Positions 61,240 to 64,000 of a stretch of DNA of 64,000 bases are shown one piece after another. The notes under the pieces were generated by a model that saw nothing but the letters and a program-made list of their open reading frames with translations, did no database searches and had not been told where the DNA came from. This DNA comes from Massospora cicadina. Its lineage: Eukaryota; Entomophthoromycota; Entomophthoromycetes; Entomophthorales; Entomophthoraceae. The stretch is from NCBI GenBank assembly GCA_022478985.1, contig JAKSZP010009259.1, forward strand, positions 1-64,000, written 5' to 3'. Numbering within the stretch: position 1 is the stretch's first letter; each line of letters opens with the position of its first letter. A program made the position numbers and the translations under genes.

Positions 61240-61801
61240 TGTCATGGTCGAATGACATAATAGTGGGGCCAACCCAAAGGATAAGGCTGGGCAACAGGAG
61301 GCCCAGAAGGTGAGCTTCAGGCACGCCCTAACCTTGGGCACACAGTAGACCAACGCTGGGTTCAGGCAAAATATGCCCAGGTTGGTACTAGTGAGGTGCC
61401 TAATGCCCAGCCCTTGCATCAGCCCAGGCGTTAAAACAGACGGTTTATCCAATTAACATGGATGGTTTGATTTTATTAGTTGAGGAACTGGGTTTTGAAA
61501 CCCATTCCATTTACAAAATTACACATTTGGGTCAGATCCAACTTCAATTATTTTTTGAGTATAGTCAGTTTTGGTGTTTTCTACCAATTTGGATGGTAGT
61601 GTTGCCTATTGGTGAATCAGTGCTTGGGGACACTTTGGCAGACTCCGAATTTCCCCAATGAAGTTTAATTATGGTTTCCTCAACTGGCATTTCTTGTTTG
61701 TTGATTTCTCACAATAAAAATTCTTCGTTTTTCCCATTTTTTGTTTATGTTACCTCAAACAATCCTGTGCATGGACCTCTTCAAGGAGGTCTCACGCTAC
61801 A
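61240..61801 (+). repeat. 5' LTR of C-right
   Basis: 562 bp, TGTCATGG...GCTACA. Contains at ~61330-61365 a U3 peptide 'NLGHTVDQRWVQ' aligning with type A 'NLTHVVDKRWVT' at nearly the same distance from the LTR start. ATGGATGGTTT (61458-61468) is complementary, with a one-base bulge, to the sequence just after the LTR. Confidence 0.85.
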
Positions 61802-61899
61802 AAAACCATTCCATTTTTAATATGATTAAATTATCCCCCCATGCACCACTGGGTCACCCAGGTTCCCTCCAACTTGATGTGCCTACCCCTTCTTAACCT

Positions 61900-62154
61900 G
61901 TGCACCGATTCATTTTTGGTTGGGTTTTGGTTATGGAGATCGCAAGCCTATACATAAGTTATTATTGCTTCAGAACCCTCTGCTGGGCTCTAGTAACTTT
62001 TGCACTAATGGCTAGTTCCCTGGAATGGGCCCTGTGCACTGAGCACTTCCACGCTGGGAACAGGATATTTATAGACACTCTCCTTACGTTAGTTGACCAA
62101 CCTCTTAACTTTATGTGCATGACTTTTTCTGTGTGGGACTTTTCCAAAGTGTGA
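61900..62154 (+). CDS. Hydrophobic leader frame (C-right)
   Basis: 84 codons: 'FIFGWVLVMEIASLYISYYC', 'TLCWALVTFALMASSLEWAL', 'DTLLTLVDQPLNFMCM'. Two probable membrane-like stretches. Homologous to C-left 813-1121 and related in position and composition to the type A leader ('IINQPLF...'). Function unknown. Confidence 0.45.
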   Translation: MHRFIFGWVLVMEIASLYISYYCFRTLCWALVTFALMASSLEWALCTEHFHAGNRIFIDTLLTLVDQPLNFMCMTFSVWDFSKV

Positions 62155-62159
62155 ACAGT

Positions 62160-62690
62160 GGGGCCAGCTGTGGGCCTTGGCTGTGGTCAGCCGCACCACT
62201 GTTTCCTCTTTTTCCTGAAGTTTGGAGCATCTTGGCGTTATTTTGGCTACCTCCAACTGAAAAGTACCTACCCTTTGTGCTCATACCTGGTCAATATAGA
62301 CACTTCGAGATCCAAAAGTTGTGATTCCCTGACTTTCTGCTGAAATTTACATCAATTTAAATAAACGGGTTTTACTTTGGCAGTGCATTCAGATGATGCC
62401 GGCGGAATTGGTGCAGATGGGCCTGGGGGTGTTGGCCTTGGATAACGTTGGGCGTTCCATTGCTGGTATGGGAATAGGGTCATTCATGCCTAAAAATGCG
62501 TTCTATAACGGAAACACTACGTATACCTCTGAACCATATTTGCTCACTCATGGCTCAGATAAGGAACCTATTCCTGTGTACCAAATCACCCCAGAAATTC
62601 CCCCTTTGACCTCTTCCATGATTCGCAGCACTCAGGAAGTTGAAAAGGAGCTGCGTTTACAATATGAAAATTTTTAACACCTGTTGAAGA
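62160..62690 (+). pseudogene. Gag-like region (C-right)
   Basis: After broken frames (62158-62343), 62393-62677 is open: 'MPAELVQMGLGVLALDNVGR', 'SIAGMGIGSFMPKNAFYNGN', 'EVEKELRLQYENF'. The single-base change after ENF moves the frame into 62692-63021. Placed as Gag by position; no known motif. 62393 is the first Met. Confidence 0.55.
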
Positions 62691-62691
62691 T

Positions 62692-63150
62692 ATGGTAGGA
62701 TATGTGGCCTCAGTAGTAAGAATGACCAAGTATCCCTCTCCATTATCTGATTCAAAATCATACCAGGGTGACAAGTTAATGCCAGATGATGAGTTTGTTG
62801 GTGATATTCTGGCGCTGACTACCATAAATAAAGACCATTCAGGGTATTTTCTACTGACTGCTATCCTTTCCTCCCCTTTAGGGAAACTCAGCACCACTAT
62901 TATATTGGATACTGGTGCCACTGAAAACTTTATGGACCAGAGCCTAGCTGATTATCTTTGGCAGAGTTACTTGCCAGAGGGTATTGTCAGAGGAGGGGCG
63001 TCCCAAAGTATTCCACTCTGAAAATCATTGGGACAGTGGACTATCAGGTTGGCAAGTACCACTTGTCCAATCACTTCCAAGATATTGAAAACCTCTTGTA
63101 CCCTATCATTTTGGGTGTGTAGTGGTGGCGGAAGTTTGATGTTAGAACCA
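62692..63150 (+). pseudogene. Aspartic protease (C-right), DTG intact
   Basis: 109-codon frame 'MVGYVASVVRMTKYPSPLSD' to 'TTIILDTGATENFMDQSLAD' (active site at ~62906-62920). A stop/frameshift near 63020 is followed by 'NLLYPIILGV' (ILG block) and a stop where GxxW is expected. One of only a few intact DTG motifs in the window. Confidence 0.82.
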
Positions 63151-64000
63151 ACTTGAAAGAGAATACCCTATCCCTAACTTTAAAGAATGGTCACACATTA
63201 GTTGTTCCTTTGTCAGAAGAGAACCCCCAGGGAGAATTGCCCCACTGGCCCCACTTTCACACTCTTAGACTTGCTTCTATGCTGAAGCCCACCGTGGAGG
63301 TTCCCCTACCTTCTTGTTTGAAAGGGTTTGTAATCTTCTTTTGATGCTGCATCTGCGGATGCACTACCTAATCATTTTGAGTTCAATTGTGAGTTCAAGC
63401 TCACTGTGGATCTGGTGCATATTTCTTTCCCCATTATCACATTGACCATCCGGGAGGAAGAGGCGTTAGAGGTGTGGGTGAAGGAGCAGTTAGCTAAAGG
63501 CGCGATTTTTCAGCATACCTTCCCTGTGTGCTCCTGACTTCTTTTGTTGAGAAGGCTGATGGTACTCTACACCTGTGCGTAGACTATGGTAACCTCAACA
63601 ACGTTACTGTACCAGACCTCCATCCCATCCCTTTGGATTCCCAGATTGCGCGCTATGTGGAGAAGGCAAAGGTCTTCTCCAAGCTGGATTACCTCAATGC
63701 ATTTAATTAGATTTGGATTAAAAAGGGACAAGATTGGTTAACCGCATTCCATACCAGAAAAGGGATATTCCAGTTTCAGGTCATGCCCTTTGGGCTTAAG
63801 AATGCCCCTGCTATCTTTCAATGCTGCATTGATGCAGCGTTGGGGGACTTGCTAGGTGTATGCGCGGTTGCCTACATGGACGATATTCTGGTGTTTTACC
63901 ATGACCATGAGTCCCATGCAGTACACCTTCAGCAAGTTGTGCGAGGTTAAAGGCAGCCAGCATTATGCTGAAGATTAGCAAGTGTGAGTTTTTCAAGTCC
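63151..64000 (+). pseudogene. Pre-RT and reverse transcriptase (C-right), runs off window
   Basis: 63153-63344 spacer ('NTLSLTLKNGHTLVVPL'). 63400-63520 'LVHISFPIITLTIREEEALE'. 63528-63710 'LHLCVDYGNLNNVTVPDLHP' then 'KLDYLNAFN', a stop, 'GIFQFQVMPFGLKNAPAIFQ' and catalytic 'AYMDDILVF' near 63872. The RT continues past 64000. One clear in-frame stop (63708-63710) and frameshifts near 63340 and 63945. Confidence 0.85.

Larger units (their letters stand above)
61240..64000 (+). mobile_element. C-right: 5' part of a Ty3/Gypsy element, truncated by window end
   Basis: LTR 61240-61801, then leader, Gag-like region, PR and RT up to the window edge. Same family as C-left but opposite orientation. 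Better preserved: frames of 60-110 codons and intact DTG and YMDD motifs. Inserted in B3 gag (upstream TSD would be agtgc, 61235-61239). Confidence 0.88.

Noticed and set aside
1..64000. Host genes, tRNA or rRNA genes, CRISPR arrays
   Set aside because: None recognisable. All long frames with identifiable motifs are retrotransposon pol/gag; regular short repeats with spacers are absent.

Overview
This is a window of repeat-rich eukaryotic DNA with no recognisable host gene. Almost every base belongs to decayed LTR retrotransposons of the Ty3/Gypsy order, inserted into one another. Many carry an integrase C-terminal chromodomain (chromoviruses). Element types, 5-bp target-site duplications (TSDs), stop-ridden reading frames and apparent transition decay best fit a repeat-laden fungal genome. 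That is inference: other eukaryotes carry chromoviruses and no host gene is present to decide.

I use local labels. Type A (A-in, A-out, A2, A3, one solo LTR) has 1.2-1.4 kb LTRs, a purine-rich PPT abutting the LTR, and PR-RT-RNaseH-IN-chromodomain. Type C (C-left, minus; C-right, plus) has ~0.56 kb LTRs. Type B (B1, B2, B3 minus; B4, probably with fragment D, plus) has coiled-coil Gag with a CCHC knuckle; the PBS, where visible, begins TGGTGC. R is an ~0.8 kb retroposon.

Layout, supported mainly by TSDs: 1-1695 and 15534-15565 are one C element split by a 13.8 kb A composite (1696-15533, TSD GGTGT). The composite holds two internal regions and four LTR segments. It reads as a nested insertion followed by LTR-LTR recombination. 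15566-18315 is D plus an LTR, probably shared with B4. A2 (18556-41343, TSD GGTAC) lies in B4 and is split in its RT by B1 (21083-28050, TSD RTGCC) and B2 (28116-37656, TSD GGTGA), only 61 bp apart. B4 gag (41344-42614) is split by A3 (42615-51413), which itself holds a solo A LTR (43344-44774, TSD GCAAG) and retroposon R1 (49022-49843, 16-bp TSD). B4 resumes at 51414-53482, then R2 (to ~54290), then B3 (~54298-61239), whose gag is interrupted by C-right (61240 to window end).

The most interesting signals are in type A/C. (1) The LTRs look protein-coding: an open frame runs from the chromodomain across the PPT into U3, and a U3 peptide recurs in four subfamilies with changes concentrated at synonymous positions. 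A second, hydrophobic frame lies in R-U5 and crosses the primer site. (2) The sequence just after the 5' LTR lacks a TGG tRNA-type PBS but is complementary (11/11 nt in A2) to the predicted 5' end of the element's own RNA, suggesting Tf1-like self-priming, with one compensatory pair change in A3. B1 and B3 also encode collagen-like Gly-Xaa-Yaa stretches in Gag. All copies appear dead, with stops, frameshifts and lost catalytic residues.
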